A stretch of DNA of 64,000 bases from Thiomonas sp. X19 (GTDB lineage Bacteria > Pseudomonadota > Gammaproteobacteria > Burkholderiales > Burkholderiaceae_C). The stretch covers positions 2,071,621 through 2,135,620 of the forward strand of contig NZ_LT605203.1 of assembly GCF_900089495.1 (NCBI RefSeq), read 5' to 3'. This document shows positions 28,452 through 39,612 of this stretch, piece by piece (within the stretch, counting starts at the first letter, position 1; each line of letters opens with the position of its first letter). A program made the translations under genes and the position numbers. Below the pieces are notes generated by a model. That model did no database searches and was not told the DNA's origin. It saw only the letters and a program-made list of their open reading frames with translations.

Positions 28452-30830
28452 ATGGTTGAACTGGAAATCGACGGACGCAAGGTCGAGGTGCCCGAAGGCT
28501 CCATGGTGATGGACGCCACGCACAAACTCGACATCTACGTTCCGCACTTCTGCTACCACCCCAAGCTGTCCATCGCGGCCAATTGCCGCATGTGCCTGGT
28601 CGAGGTGGAAAAGGCTCCCAAGCCGCTGCCGGCCTGTGCCACGCCCGTGGCCCAAGGCATGATCGTGCGGACCCACTCGGAGAAGGCCATCCAGGCGCAG
28701 AAGGGCGTCATGGAACTGCTGCTCATCAACCATCCTCTCGATTGCCCGATTTGCGACCAGGGTGGCGAATGCCAGTTGCAAGATCTGGCCGTGGGCTACG
28801 GCGCCTCGTCCTCGCGCTACAACGAAGAAAAGCGCGTGGTGTTCCACAAGAACGCCGGCCCTCTCGTGGCCATGGAGGAGATGACCCGCTGCATTCACTG
28901 CACACGCTGTGTGCGCTTCGGCCAGGAGGTGGCCGGCATCATGGAACTCGGCATGGCCAACCGTGGCGAGCATTCCGAAATCACCACCTTTCTCGAAGGC
29001 TCGATCGACTCCGAGCTCTCGGGCAACATGATCGACATCTGCCCGGTGGGGGCGCTCACCAGCAAACCCTTCCGTTTCGCCGCTCGCACCTGGGAACTCA
29101 CGCGTCGCGCCTCCGTCAGTCCGCACGACAGCCTGGGCAGCAATCTGGTGATGCAGGTGAAGAACAACCGCGTCATGCGCGTGGTGCCGCAAGAGAACGA
29201 AGCCATCAACGAGTGCTGGATTTCCGACCGCGATCGCTTCAGCTACGAAGGGCTCAACAGTCCCGAGCGCCTGACTCAGCCCATGATCCGCAACGGCGAA
29301 CAATGGCGCGAGACGGACTGGCCCACGGCGCTCGGCTATGTGGCGCAGGGCCTCAAGCGCGTGATCGAAGTCGATGGTCCGCAGGCTCTGGGTGGTCTGG
29401 CCACGCCCGAAAGCACGCTGGAAGAGCTGTTTCTGCTGAGCAAGCTGGTGCGCGCGCTCGGCAGCGAGAACATCGACTTCCGCCTGCGCCAATCGGATTT
29501 CTCCGGTGATACAGCTCACGCGCATGGTTCCGCCATTCCCTGGCTGGGTCTGCCGATTGCCGATGTCCGGCATCTGCAATCGGCCCTGATCGTCGGCTCC
29601 TTCCTGCGCAAGGACCATCCCTTGCTCGCCGCCAAGCTGCGCCGCGCCACCCGCTCGGGCGCCAAGCTCAGTCTGCTGCACGCGGCTGACGACGACACCC
29701 TCATGCCGCTGCATGCGCGCATGGTTCTGCCGCCCAGCCAGTGGCTGCACGGCCTGGCCGAAGTGGCTGCGGCCGTGGCTGCGGAACAAGGCATCGAACC
29801 CCCGGCCGCGCTCGCGGGACTGCAAGCCGGAGAAACCGCCAAGCGCGCGGCCCTCAGCTTGCTTGCCGGTCAGCGCAAGGCCGTGCTGCTGGGCAATGCC
29901 GCCGCGCAGCATCCACAGGCGGTGCAACTCGAGGCCCTGGGGCGCTGGATTGCCGCGCGCACCGGCGCGAGCTTCGGCTACACCGTCGAGGCGGGCAACA
30001 CGGTTGGCGCACATCTGGTCGGAGCGAAGCCCCAGCAGGGCGGCTTGAACGCCGCGCAAATGCTGCGCACGCCGCCCGCGGCCATGCTCTTGTTGAATGT
30101 CGAACCCGAACTCGATATGCAGGACGCGGCGCAGGCCATCGCGGCCATGCGCCAGTCCGCCTTTGTGGTGGCTATGAGCGCCTACCGTCATGGCGCGGCC
30201 GACTACGCCCAGGTGCTGTTGCCCATTGCTCCGTTCAGCGAAACGGCGGGTAGCCTGGTGAACTGCGAGGGCGTTTTGCAAACCTTCAATCCGGTGGTGG
30301 GTAGCGCCGGGCAGTCGCGTCCCGCCTGGAAAGTCTTGCGCGTGCTGGCCGATCAACTCGGCTTGGCGGGATTCGAGTACGACACCGTCGAGGCCGTGCG
30401 CGAGGCGGCGTTGCATGGCATCGACATCTTGTCCGCGCTGGAACACCAGCCCGACATGCCACTGCCCGCCAAGCTCGACATCGCGTCGCCCGCCGCACTG
30501 GGCCAGGCCGCCCAGTCGACCGATGCTTTCGAGCGCCTGGCCGAAGTTCCCATCTACAGCAGCGACGCCATCGTGCGCCGTTCGACCTCGCTGCAACAAA
30601 CGCGCGATGCGCGCCTGGCCGGGCAAATCGCACTGCCGTCCGATGCCTGGGAGCGTTTGGGGCTGCAAGCCGGCGATCGCGTGACCGTCAAACAGGGTGC
30701 GAACAGCGCCGAGTTGCCGGCGCGGCGCGATGCCGGTCTCGCCCCTGGCGTGGCGCGCATCCCCACGGCCCATCGCGCGACCGCGGGCCTCGGCCCCATG
30801 TTCGGTGCGGTTTCCGTGCACAAGGTCTGA
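28452..30830 (+). CDS. nuoG: NADH-quinone oxidoreductase subunit G
   Basis: A 792-residue 75-kDa-type subunit. The N-terminal ferredoxin-like part holds [2Fe-2S] ligands (CYHPKLSIAANCRMC and CATPV), then the His-ligated cluster region (DCPICDQGGECQLQDLA) and a [4Fe-4S] motif TRCIHCTRCVRFGQ. The remainder is the molybdopterin-oxidoreductase-like domain that has lost the cofactor in complex I. I do not see the extra N7 cysteine cluster of E. coli-type NuoG. It is 46 bp after nuoF. Confidence 0.96.
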   Translation: MVELEIDGRKVEVPEGSMVMDATHKLDIYVPHFCYHPKLSIAANCRMCLVEVEKAPKPLPACATPVAQGMIVRTHSEKAIQAQKGVMELLLINHPLDCPICDQGGECQLQDLAVGYGASSSRYNEEKRVVFHKNAGPLVAMEEMTRCIHCTRCVRFGQEVAGIMELGMANRGEHSEITTFLEGSIDSELSGNMIDICPVGALTSKPFRFAARTWELTRRASVSPHDSLGSNLVMQVKNNRVMRVVPQENEAINECWISDRDRFSYEGLNSPERLTQPMIRNGEQWRETDWPTALGYVAQGLKRVIEVDGPQALGGLATPESTLEELFLLSKLVRALGSENIDFRLRQSDFSGDTAHAHGSAIPWLGLPIADVRHLQSALIVGSFLRKDHPLLAAKLRRATRSGAKLSLLHAADDDTLMPLHARMVLPPSQWLHGLAEVAAAVAAEQGIEPPAALAGLQAGETAKRAALSLLAGQRKAVLLGNAAAQHPQAVQLEALGRWIAARTGASFGYTVEAGNTVGAHLVGAKPQQGGLNAAQMLRTPPAAMLLLNVEPELDMQDAAQAIAAMRQSAFVVAMSAYRHGAADYAQVLLPIAPFSETAGSLVNCEGVLQTFNPVVGSAGQSRPAWKVLRVLADQLGLAGFEYDTVEAVREAALHGIDILSALEHQPDMPLPAKLDIASPAALGQAAQSTDAFERLAEVPIYSSDAIVRRSTSLQQTRDARLAGQIALPSDAWERLGLQAGDRVTVKQGANSAELPARRDAGLAPGVARIPTAHRATAGLGPMFGAVSVHKV

Positions 30831-30833
30831 CCC

Positions 30834-31895
30834 ATGCTCGACGCCTTCAATTCCGGTGGTTTGAACCTGCTCGGCCCAGTCGCCTGGCCGGTCGTCTGGA
30901 ACATCATCAAGATCGTCGCCATCGTCTTGCCGCTGTTCATCGCCGTCGCCTACCTCACGCTGTGGGAGCGCAAGCTCATCGGCTGGATTCAGGTGCGCAT
31001 CGGCCCCAACCGCGTCGGTCCCTTCGGCCTGCTGCAACCCATTGCCGACGGCCTGAAGTTCCTCTTCAAGGAAATCATCGTCCCGACACAGGCCAGCCAG
31101 TTCCTGTTCATCCTCGGGCCCATCATGACCATCATGCCGGCGCTCGCCGCCTGGTCGGTCATACCCTTCGGGCCCGATGTGGCGCTGGCCAATGTGAACG
31201 CCGGCCTGCTGCTGCTGCTGGCCATCACCTCGCTGGAGGTCTACGGCATCATCATCGCGGGCTGGGCGTCCAACTCGAAGTACGCTTTCCTGGGGGCGAT
31301 GCGCGCCTCGGCGCAGATGGTGAGCTACGAAATCGCCATGGGCTTTTGTCTGGTGGTGGTGCTCATGGTTTCCGGCAGCCTGAATCTGACCGAAATCGTC
31401 ATGGGCCAGATGAAAGGCCAGTTCGCCAGCATGGGGCTCAACTTCTTGTCATGGAACTGGCTGCCGCTGCTGCCTATCTTCGTGGTGTATCTCATCTCCG
31501 GCATCGCCGAGACCAACCGCCATCCCTTCGACGTCGTGGAGGGCGAATCGGAAATCGTCGCCGGCCATATGGTGGAATATTCCGGCATGTCGTTCGCGCT
31601 GTTCTTCCTGGCCGAATATGCCAACATGATCCTGGTGTCCTTCCTCGCCGTGATCATGTTCCTGGGCGGCTGGGATGCGCCGGTGTCCTTCCTCAGCTTC
31701 ATTCCGGGCTGGATCTGGCTCGGCATCAAGGCCTTCCTGGTGGTCTCCATCTTCCTCTGGGTGCGCGCCACATTTCCGCGCTACCGCTATGACCAGATCA
31801 TGCGTCTGGGTTGGAAAATCTTCATCCCCGTCACCCTCGTCTGGCTGGTGCTGATCGGCGCCTGGATGCAGACCCCCTGGTCGATCTGGAACTGA
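30834..31895 (+). CDS. nuoH: NADH-quinone oxidoreductase subunit H
   Basis: A 353-residue membrane subunit with eight predicted helices. It forms the channel by which quinone reaches its site and the start of the proton path. Conserved loops are [21 protein letters not shown] and [24 protein letters not shown]. It begins 3 bp after nuoG. Confidence 0.97.
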   Translation: MLDAFNSGGLNLLGPVAWPVVWNIIKIVAIVLPLFIAVAYLTLWERKLIGWIQVRIGPNRVGPFGLLQPIADGLKFLFKEIIVPTQASQFLFILGPIMTIMPALAAWSVIPFGPDVALANVNAGLLLLLAITSLEVYGIIIAGWASNSKYAFLGAMRASAQMVSYEIAMGFCLVVVLMVSGSLNLTEIVMGQMKGQFASMGLNFLSWNWLPLLPIFVVYLISGIAETNRHPFDVVEGESEIVAGHMVEYSGMSFALFFLAEYANMILVSFLAVIMFLGGWDAPVSFLSFIPGWIWLGIKAFLVVSIFLWVRATFPRYRYDQIMRLGWKIFIPVTLVWLVLIGAWMQTPWSIWN

Positions 31896-31909
31896 ACCGG
31901 AATCCAAAC

Positions 31910-32398
31910 ATGGCTGCAGTTCGCGACACCTTCAACAGTTTTTTCCTGGTCGAACTCTTCAAGGGGCTGGCCCTGACCGGCAAGCACGCGTTCCGCCGCA
32001 AGATCACGGTGCAGTACCCGGAAGAAAAGACACCCATGTCGCCGCGTTTTCGTGGGCTGCACGCGCTGCGTCGTTACCCCAACGGCGAGGAGCGCTGCAT
32101 TGCCTGCAAGCTGTGCGAGGCGGTGTGCCCGGCGCTGGCGATCACCATCGAGAGCGAGCAACGCGAGGACGGCACCCGCCGCACCACGCGCTACGACATC
32201 GACCTGACCAAATGCATTTTCTGCGGCTTCTGCGAAGAAAGCTGCCCGGTCGATTCCATTGTCGAAACCCATATCTTCGAGTACCACGGCGAGCAACGCG
32301 GCGATCTTTATTTCACCAAGGACATGCTGCTGGCCGTGGGCGACCGCTACGAACACGAAATCGCGCCCAACAAGGAGGCCGACGCCAAATACCGCTGA
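31910..32398 (+). CDS. nuoI: NADH-quinone oxidoreductase subunit I
   Basis: A 162-residue 23-kDa-type subunit carrying two [4Fe-4S] clusters, N6a and N6b, with motifs [13 protein letters not shown] and [13 protein letters not shown]. Between the N-terminal amphipathic helix and the clusters lies [18 protein letters not shown]. The start [12 protein letters not shown] was chosen as the standard beginning, and an upstream in-frame ATG inside nuoH is rejected. A 148-bp gap follows before nuoJ. Confidence 0.97.
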   Translation: MAAVRDTFNSFFLVELFKGLALTGKHAFRRKITVQYPEEKTPMSPRFRGLHALRRYPNGEERCIACKLCEAVCPALAITIESEQREDGTRRTTRYDIDLTKCIFCGFCEESCPVDSIVETHIFEYHGEQRGDLYFTKDMLLAVGDRYEHEIAPNKEADAKYR

Positions 32399-32546
32399 AG
32401 GCCCCGCCGGCTGTGAACACCTTGCGTGTTCCCTGACCGGTTTTTCGTTGCTCCACCAAGCGCCGCTCCAGGATCTGGAGCCAGCCCTGCAGCCCCAAGC
32501 CGGCAGGACGGTGGCACAACTTGCCGATGCCGCTGACGTCCACACC

Positions 32547-33182
32547 ATGACCACCCAAACCGCGCTGTTCTATATCTTTTCCGCCGTGCTGCTGTTCGCC
32601 GCCTTCCGCGTGATTACCGCGCGCAACCCGGTGCACTCGGCGCTGTACCTCGTCCTGGCGTTTTTCCAGGCGGCCACCATCTGGATGCTGCTGCGGGCCG
32701 AGTTCCTGGCCATCGTGCTGGTGCTGGTGTATGTCGGCGCCGTCATGGTTCTATTCCTCTTCGTGGTCATGATGCTCGACATCAATATCGACCGCATGCG
32801 GCAGGGCTTTTGGCGCTACTTCCCGGTTGCCGCCCTGGTGGGTGTGTTCATCGTGCTGGAAATGGCCGCGGTGCTGATGCAGGCCTTTCAGATCGGCGGG
32901 CAGACGGCTGCGGCGCAGGTCGGCGGCCAGCCATCCACGCCGGTGGCGCATGCGCTGGCGCAGTTGCCCAACACCAATGCCCTGGGCCTGGTGCTGTACA
33001 CGCATTACCTTTATCCGCTGGAAATCGCCGCGGTCATTCTGCTGGTGGCCATCATCGCCGCCATTTCCCTGACCTTGCGGCGGCGCAAGGACACCAAGAC
33101 GATGCGGGTGTCCGAGCAGCTCAAGGTGCGGCGCCAAGACCGCGTGCGCCTGGTGCAGATGAAAGCCGAGGGCAAGGAGTAA
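32547..33182 (+). CDS. nuoJ: NADH-quinone oxidoreductase subunit J
   Basis: A 211-residue membrane subunit with five transmembrane helices. The third helix contains the conserved VLVYVGAVMVLFLFVVMML, whose pi-bulge moves during coupling. The start at 32547 (MTTQTALFYIFSAV) matches the family, and the in-frame extension upstream overlaps nuoI and looks non-coding. A charged C-terminal tail (about 180-211) is cytoplasmic. Confidence 0.95.
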   Translation: MTTQTALFYIFSAVLLFAAFRVITARNPVHSALYLVLAFFQAATIWMLLRAEFLAIVLVLVYVGAVMVLFLFVVMMLDINIDRMRQGFWRYFPVAALVGVFIVLEMAAVLMQAFQIGGQTAAAQVGGQPSTPVAHALAQLPNTNALGLVLYTHYLYPLEIAAVILLVAIIAAISLTLRRRKDTKTMRVSEQLKVRRQDRVRLVQMKAEGKE

Positions 33183-33185
33183 GCC

Positions 33186-33500
33186 ATGTTGGGATCGCTC
33201 AGTCTCGCGCATTACCTGGTGCTCGGCGCCATCCTGTTTGCCATCTCGGTGGTGGGCATTTTTCTCAACCGGCGCAACCTCATCGTGATCTTGATGGCCA
33301 TCGAGCTGATGCTGCTGGCGGTGAACCTCAACTTCATCGCCTTCTCGCATTACCTGCAGAGCATGGACGGTCAGGTCTTCGTGTTCTTCATCCTCACCGT
33401 GGCCGCGGCCGAGTCGGCCATCGGCCTGGCCATCCTGGTGGTGCTGTTCCGCAACCTGTCCACGATCAACGTGGACGAACTCGACCACCTCAAGGGCTAA
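33186..33500 (+). CDS. nuoK: NADH-quinone oxidoreductase subunit K
   Basis: A 104-residue three-helix membrane subunit, homologous to MrpC. The buried glutamates needed for proton transfer are present in [12 protein letters not shown] and in [13 protein letters not shown]. It lies 3 bp after nuoJ and 4 bp before nuoL. Confidence 0.97.
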   Translation: MLGSLSLAHYLVLGAILFAISVVGIFLNRRNLIVILMAIELMLLAVNLNFIAFSHYLQSMDGQVFVFFILTVAAAESAIGLAILVVLFRNLSTINVDELDHLKG

Positions 33501-33504
33501 AGGC

Positions 33505-35532
<2,028 letters not shown>

Positions 35533-35566
35533 ATCCAACAAGGCCTGCGGCTAACGTTCCAAACCT

Positions 35567-37051
35567 ATGCAATCGCTCCCCTTGCTGAGCCTGTCCATCT
35601 GGACACCCATCGCCTTCGGTATCCTCATCCTGCTGCTCGGACGCGACACCAACGCCCTAGCCATGCGCTGGCTGGCGCTGGTCGGCGCCCTGGTCAGCCT
35701 GCTCGTCACCATCCCGCTGATCACCGGTTTCGACACCGCCTCTGCCAGCATGCAGTTTGTCGAGCGCGCGCCCTGGATCGAGCCGTTCAACATCCACTAT
35801 CACCTCGGCATCGACGGCATCTCGCTGTGGTTCATCCCGCTCACCGCCTTCATCACCCTCATCACGGTGATCGCCGGCTGGCAGATCATCACCGAGCGCG
35901 TCGGCCTGTACATGGCGTCTTTCCTCATCCTCTCAGGGCTGATGGTCGGGGTGTTCTGCGCGCTCGACGGCATTCTGTTCTATGTGTTCTTTGAAGCAAC
36001 GCTGATTCCGATGTACCTCATCATCGGCATCTGGGGGGGCCCGCGCCGGGTGTATGCGGCGTTCAAGTTTTTCCTCTACACGCTGCTCGGATCGCTGCTC
36101 ATGCTGGTGGCGCTCATCTACCTCTACTTCCAGTCCGGCGGCAGTTTCAACATCCTCGACTGGTACACGGTGCCGCTGTCGAGTACGGCACAAATCCTGC
36201 TGTTCATCGCCTTCTTCTTCGCCTTCGCCGTGAAGATTCCCATGTGGCCGCTGCACACCTGGCTGCCCGATGCCCACGTCGAAGCGCCCACCGGCGGCTC
36301 CATCGTGCTGGCGGCCATCATGCTCAAGCTCGGCGCCTATGGTTTTGTGCGCTTCGTGCTGCCCATCGTGCCCGACGCCAGCCATGAACTCGCACCGGTC
36401 ATCATCGCCCTGTCCATCATCGCCGTCATCTACATCGGCCTCGTCGCCATGGTGCAGACCGACATGAAGAAGCTGGTGGCCTACTCCTCCATCGCGCACA
36501 TGGGTTTCGTCACCCTGGGTTTTTTCCTCTTCTCCGACCTCGGCGTGCAGGGCGGCCTGGTGCAGATGATTTCCCATGGTTTCGTCTCCGGCGCCATGTT
36601 CATGAGCATCGGCGTGCTGTACGACCGCATGCACACCCGCAATATCGTTGACTATGGCGGCGTCACCAGCAAGATGCCGCATTTCGCCGCCTTCGCCGTG
36701 CTGTTCGCCATGGCCAATGCCGGCTTGCCGGGCACCAGCGGCTTCGTCGGCGAGTGGATGGTCATTCTCGCCGCGGTGAAGAGCAATTTCTGGCTCGGCC
36801 TGCTGGCCGCGTCCACTCTGGTCCTGGCCGCCGGCTACACCCTGTGGATGGTCAAACGCGTGTTCTTCGGCCCGGTGGCCAACGACCATGTGGCCGCCTT
36901 GAAAGACATTGGCGCCCGCGAGTTCCTCATCCTCGGCCTGCTCGCCGCCGCCGTGCTGTGGTTCGGTCTGTATCCCAAATTCTTCACCGACCCGATGCAA
37001 GCCAGTGTCACCCAACTCCTGCAGCATGTGGCTGCCTCCAAACTGCAGTAA
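35567..37051 (+). CDS. nuoM: NADH-quinone oxidoreductase subunit M
   Basis: A 494-residue antiporter-like proton-pumping subunit with about fourteen helices. Landmarks are YHLGIDGISLWFIPLTAFI, FFEATLIPMYLIIGIWGG (the key glutamate), KIPMWPLHTWLPDAHVEAP and HMGFVTLG. It lies 34 bp after nuoL. Confidence 0.97.
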   Translation: MQSLPLLSLSIWTPIAFGILILLLGRDTNALAMRWLALVGALVSLLVTIPLITGFDTASASMQFVERAPWIEPFNIHYHLGIDGISLWFIPLTAFITLITVIAGWQIITERVGLYMASFLILSGLMVGVFCALDGILFYVFFEATLIPMYLIIGIWGGPRRVYAAFKFFLYTLLGSLLMLVALIYLYFQSGGSFNILDWYTVPLSSTAQILLFIAFFFAFAVKIPMWPLHTWLPDAHVEAPTGGSIVLAAIMLKLGAYGFVRFVLPIVPDASHELAPVIIALSIIAVIYIGLVAMVQTDMKKLVAYSSIAHMGFVTLGFFLFSDLGVQGGLVQMISHGFVSGAMFMSIGVLYDRMHTRNIVDYGGVTSKMPHFAAFAVLFAMANAGLPGTSGFVGEWMVILAAVKSNFWLGLLAASTLVLAAGYTLWMVKRVFFGPVANDHVAALKDIGAREFLILGLLAAAVLWFGLYPKFFTDPMQASVTQLLQHVAASKLQ

Positions 37052-37063
37052 GGCGCTACACCC

Positions 37064-38524
37064 ATGAACTGGATTGCGATCTATCCCGAGATCTTTCTGC
37101 TGGTCATGGCCTGCGTGATCATGCTGGCCGACCTGTTTTTCAAGGACGCGGATCACCGCCTGGCCTACGGCCTGACGCTGTTCACCTTGCTGGCTCTGGC
37201 GGTGACGAGCGGCGCCTACTACGCCTCCGGCCTCGACCTGTTCGCCATGCAGCGCATGGTCATCGTCGACCCCATGGCCATGCTGCTCAAGCTGTTCACC
37301 ACCGTGGCCACAGGCATGAGCCTGATCTACGCCCGGCGCTACGCCCTCGACCGCGGCATGTGGGGCGGCGAACTGTTCAGCCTCTCGCTGTTCGCGCTGC
37401 TCGGCCAGTTCATCATGATCTCCGGCAACAACCTGCTGGTCATCTACCTCGGCCTCGAACTGCTGTCCTTGTCGCTGTATGCCCTGGTGGCCTTGCGGCG
37501 CGACTCGGCCCTGGCCACCGAGGCGGCGATGAAGTATTTCGTGCTTGGCGCGCTGGCCTCCGGCTTCCTGCTCTATGGCATGAGCATGATCTATGGCGCC
37601 ACCGGCTCGCTCGACCTGGCCGTGGTCTTCAAGACCATTGCGCTGGAGCCGCTCAGCCGCGCCGCGCTGGTCATGGGCGTCGTCTTCATCGTCTCCGGTC
37701 TGGCCTTCAAGCTCGGCGCCGCGCCGTTCCACATGTGGATACCCGATGTCTACCAGGGAGCCCCCACCGCGGTGGTCCTGCTGGTGGGGGGCGCGCCCAA
37801 GCTTGCGGCTTTCGCCATGACCATCCGGCTGCTGGTGGAGGGTTTGTTCCCGCTGGCGATGGACTGGCAGCAAATGCTGGTGGTGTTGGCGGTGCTGTCC
37901 ATCGTCGTCGGGAACTTCGCCGCCATTGCGCAGACCAACCTCAAGCGCATGCTGGCCTACTCCACCATCGCGCAAATCGGTTTCATGCTGCTGGGCCTGC
38001 TCTCGGGCATGATCAACGGCAACGGCATTTCCGCCTCGGTCGCCTACAGCGCGGCCATGTTCTACCTCGTCATCTATGTCCTCACCACGCTCGGCACCTT
38101 CGGTGTCATCATGTTCATGGCTCACCAGGGCTTCGAAGCCGAAGACATCCGCGACTTCGCCGGCCTCGGCAAATCCAATCCCTGGCTTGCCGGCATCATG
38201 ACCTTCCTCATGTTCTCACTCGCCGGTCTGCCGCCCTTCGCCGGGTTCTACGCCAAGTTCGAAGTGCTCTCCGTGCTGCTCGCCACCGGCCGTGTCTGGT
38301 TGGTGGTGCTGGCCGTGGTGCTTTCGGTGGTCGGTGCCTACTACTACCTGCGCATGGTCAAGACCATGTATTTCGACCAACCCACACGCGAGCACCGCGT
38401 TCAGGCGTCGCCCGTGGCCTGGGTCCTCATGTCCCTGAACGGCCTGGCCGTGCTGGGGCTCGGCATCCTGCCCGGTGGCCTGATGACCCTGTGTTATCAA
38501 GCCATCGCCAACACCCTGCATTGA
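37064..38524 (+). CDS. nuoN: NADH-quinone oxidoreductase subunit N
   Basis: A 486-residue antiporter-like subunit, the last of the fourteen nuo genes. It shows YLGLELLSLSLYALVALRR, KLGAAPFHMWIPDVYQGAPT and LLAYSTIAQIGFMLLG. It lies 12 bp after nuoM and is followed by the DUF2818 gene. Together the set encodes a complete proton-pumping complex I. Confidence 0.97.
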   Translation: MNWIAIYPEIFLLVMACVIMLADLFFKDADHRLAYGLTLFTLLALAVTSGAYYASGLDLFAMQRMVIVDPMAMLLKLFTTVATGMSLIYARRYALDRGMWGGELFSLSLFALLGQFIMISGNNLLVIYLGLELLSLSLYALVALRRDSALATEAAMKYFVLGALASGFLLYGMSMIYGATGSLDLAVVFKTIALEPLSRAALVMGVVFIVSGLAFKLGAAPFHMWIPDVYQGAPTAVVLLVGGAPKLAAFAMTIRLLVEGLFPLAMDWQQMLVVLAVLSIVVGNFAAIAQTNLKRMLAYSTIAQIGFMLLGLLSGMINGNGISASVAYSAAMFYLVIYVLTTLGTFGVIMFMAHQGFEAEDIRDFAGLGKSNPWLAGIMTFLMFSLAGLPPFAGFYAKFEVLSVLLATGRVWLVVLAVVLSVVGAYYYLRMVKTMYFDQPTREHRVQASPVAWVLMSLNGLAVLGLGILPGGLMTLCYQAIANTLH

Positions 38525-38554
38525 GCCGGGCATCCTTTCGGAATTCTCATCATC

Positions 38555-38857
38555 ATGCAATCCTCCGCCGTCTGGCTGGTCCTGGTGCTCGCCCTCATCG
38601 GCGCCAACCTGCCGTTTTTCTCCAATCGCTTTTTTCTCGTATTCCCGCTGAAGAAGCCGAAAGGCTGGTTCGTGCGCTTGGCTGAAGTCATCGTGATGTA
38701 TTTCATCGTTGGCGGTGTCTCGCTGGCGCTGGAATCGCGGTTGGGCCAGATCTACCCGCAGAAATGGGAGTTCTACGCCGTCTCGGCCTCCATGTTCCTG
38801 GTGCTGGCCTTTCCCGGCTATGTGCTGCGCTACCTCTCGCGTCGCATCGAAGACTGA
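38555..38857 (+). CDS. DUF2818 family small membrane protein
   Basis: A 100-residue protein with three predicted transmembrane helices (about 5-25, 40-62 and 72-92) and the conserved central motif LPFFSNRFFLVFPLKKPKG. It lies 30 bp after nuoN on the same strand. Genes of this family follow nuoN in many Burkholderiales, so an accessory or assembly role in complex I is a reasonable guess, but none is established. Confidence 0.85.
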   Translation: MQSSAVWLVLVLALIGANLPFFSNRFFLVFPLKKPKGWFVRLAEVIVMYFIVGGVSLALESRLGQIYPQKWEFYAVSASMFLVLAFPGYVLRYLSRRIED

Positions 38858-38881
38858 ATCCGCGAGCCTCGCAAGCCCGCC

Positions 38882-39475
38882 ATGAGCCAAGCCGAGCATC
38901 CCGACCTGCAGGAAACCCCGGTCGCGACCGAGCCGGTGTTCGATGGCCATTTTCTCCACGTCCAGCGCGACACCGTCAGACTTCCCGACGGTGCGCTCGC
39001 CACACGCGAGTACATCAAGCACTCGGGCGCGGTGATGGTCATACCGCTGCTGGACAACGGCAGTGTGCTGATGGAGCGGCAATGGCGCACGCCCATGCGC
39101 CGGGTGATGATCGAATTTCCCGCTGGCAAGCTCGATGCCGGCGAAAGCTGGCAAGCCTGCGCCCGGCGCGAGCTGCGCGAGGAAACAGGCTACAGCGCCG
39201 CTGAGTGGGCCTACATCGGCATCATCAACAACGCCATTTCCTATTCCGACGAAGCCATCCACCTGGCTTTTGCGCGCGGCCTCACCCCCGGCCGCCAACA
39301 ACTCGACGCGCATGAATTCCTCGACGTGTTCGAAGCCTCGGCCGCCGACGTGCTGGGCTGGGTCCGCGAAGGCAGCATCACCGACGTGAAGACCGTGATC
39401 GGCGCCTTCTGGCTGGACAAGCTCTTGTCCGGCGCCTGGGAACTGCCTTGGCAGCGTCTCGACGGTCAGATCTGA
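38882..39475 (+). CDS. NUDIX hydrolase, ADP-ribose pyrophosphatase-like
   Basis: A 197-residue cytoplasmic hydrolase. The Nudix box reads GKLDAGESWQACARRELREE followed by TGY, matching GX5EX7REUXEEXGU, and it is preceded by the RQWRTPMRRVMIEFPAG strand typical of ADP-ribose pyrophosphatases (NudF type). It probably cleaves ADP-ribose or a related nucleotide sugar. It is 24 bp after the DUF2818 gene and likely in the nuo transcript, which would link it loosely to NAD turnover. Confidence 0.88.
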   Translation: MSQAEHPDLQETPVATEPVFDGHFLHVQRDTVRLPDGALATREYIKHSGAVMVIPLLDNGSVLMERQWRTPMRRVMIEFPAGKLDAGESWQACARRELREETGYSAAEWAYIGIINNAISYSDEAIHLAFARGLTPGRQQLDAHEFLDVFEASAADVLGWVREGSITDVKTVIGAFWLDKLLSGAWELPWQRLDGQI

Positions 39476-39612
39476 ACCCGAGCCGAGTCGATCCGACCGT
39501 CGGGTAAGACGCGGCGCATGGCGCTGCGTCCATCCTTGCCGCCCCGACCTGGGCTCGCGTCCCCAGGTGAAACAAAATGCAACAATGAGCGGACGTTCAC
39601 GTTTCGCTCCCC

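Noticed and set aside
28335..31037. A 900-codon minus-strand open frame opposite nuoG
   Set aside because: It is an antisense shadow of nuoG and the nuoF end, with no domain signatures.
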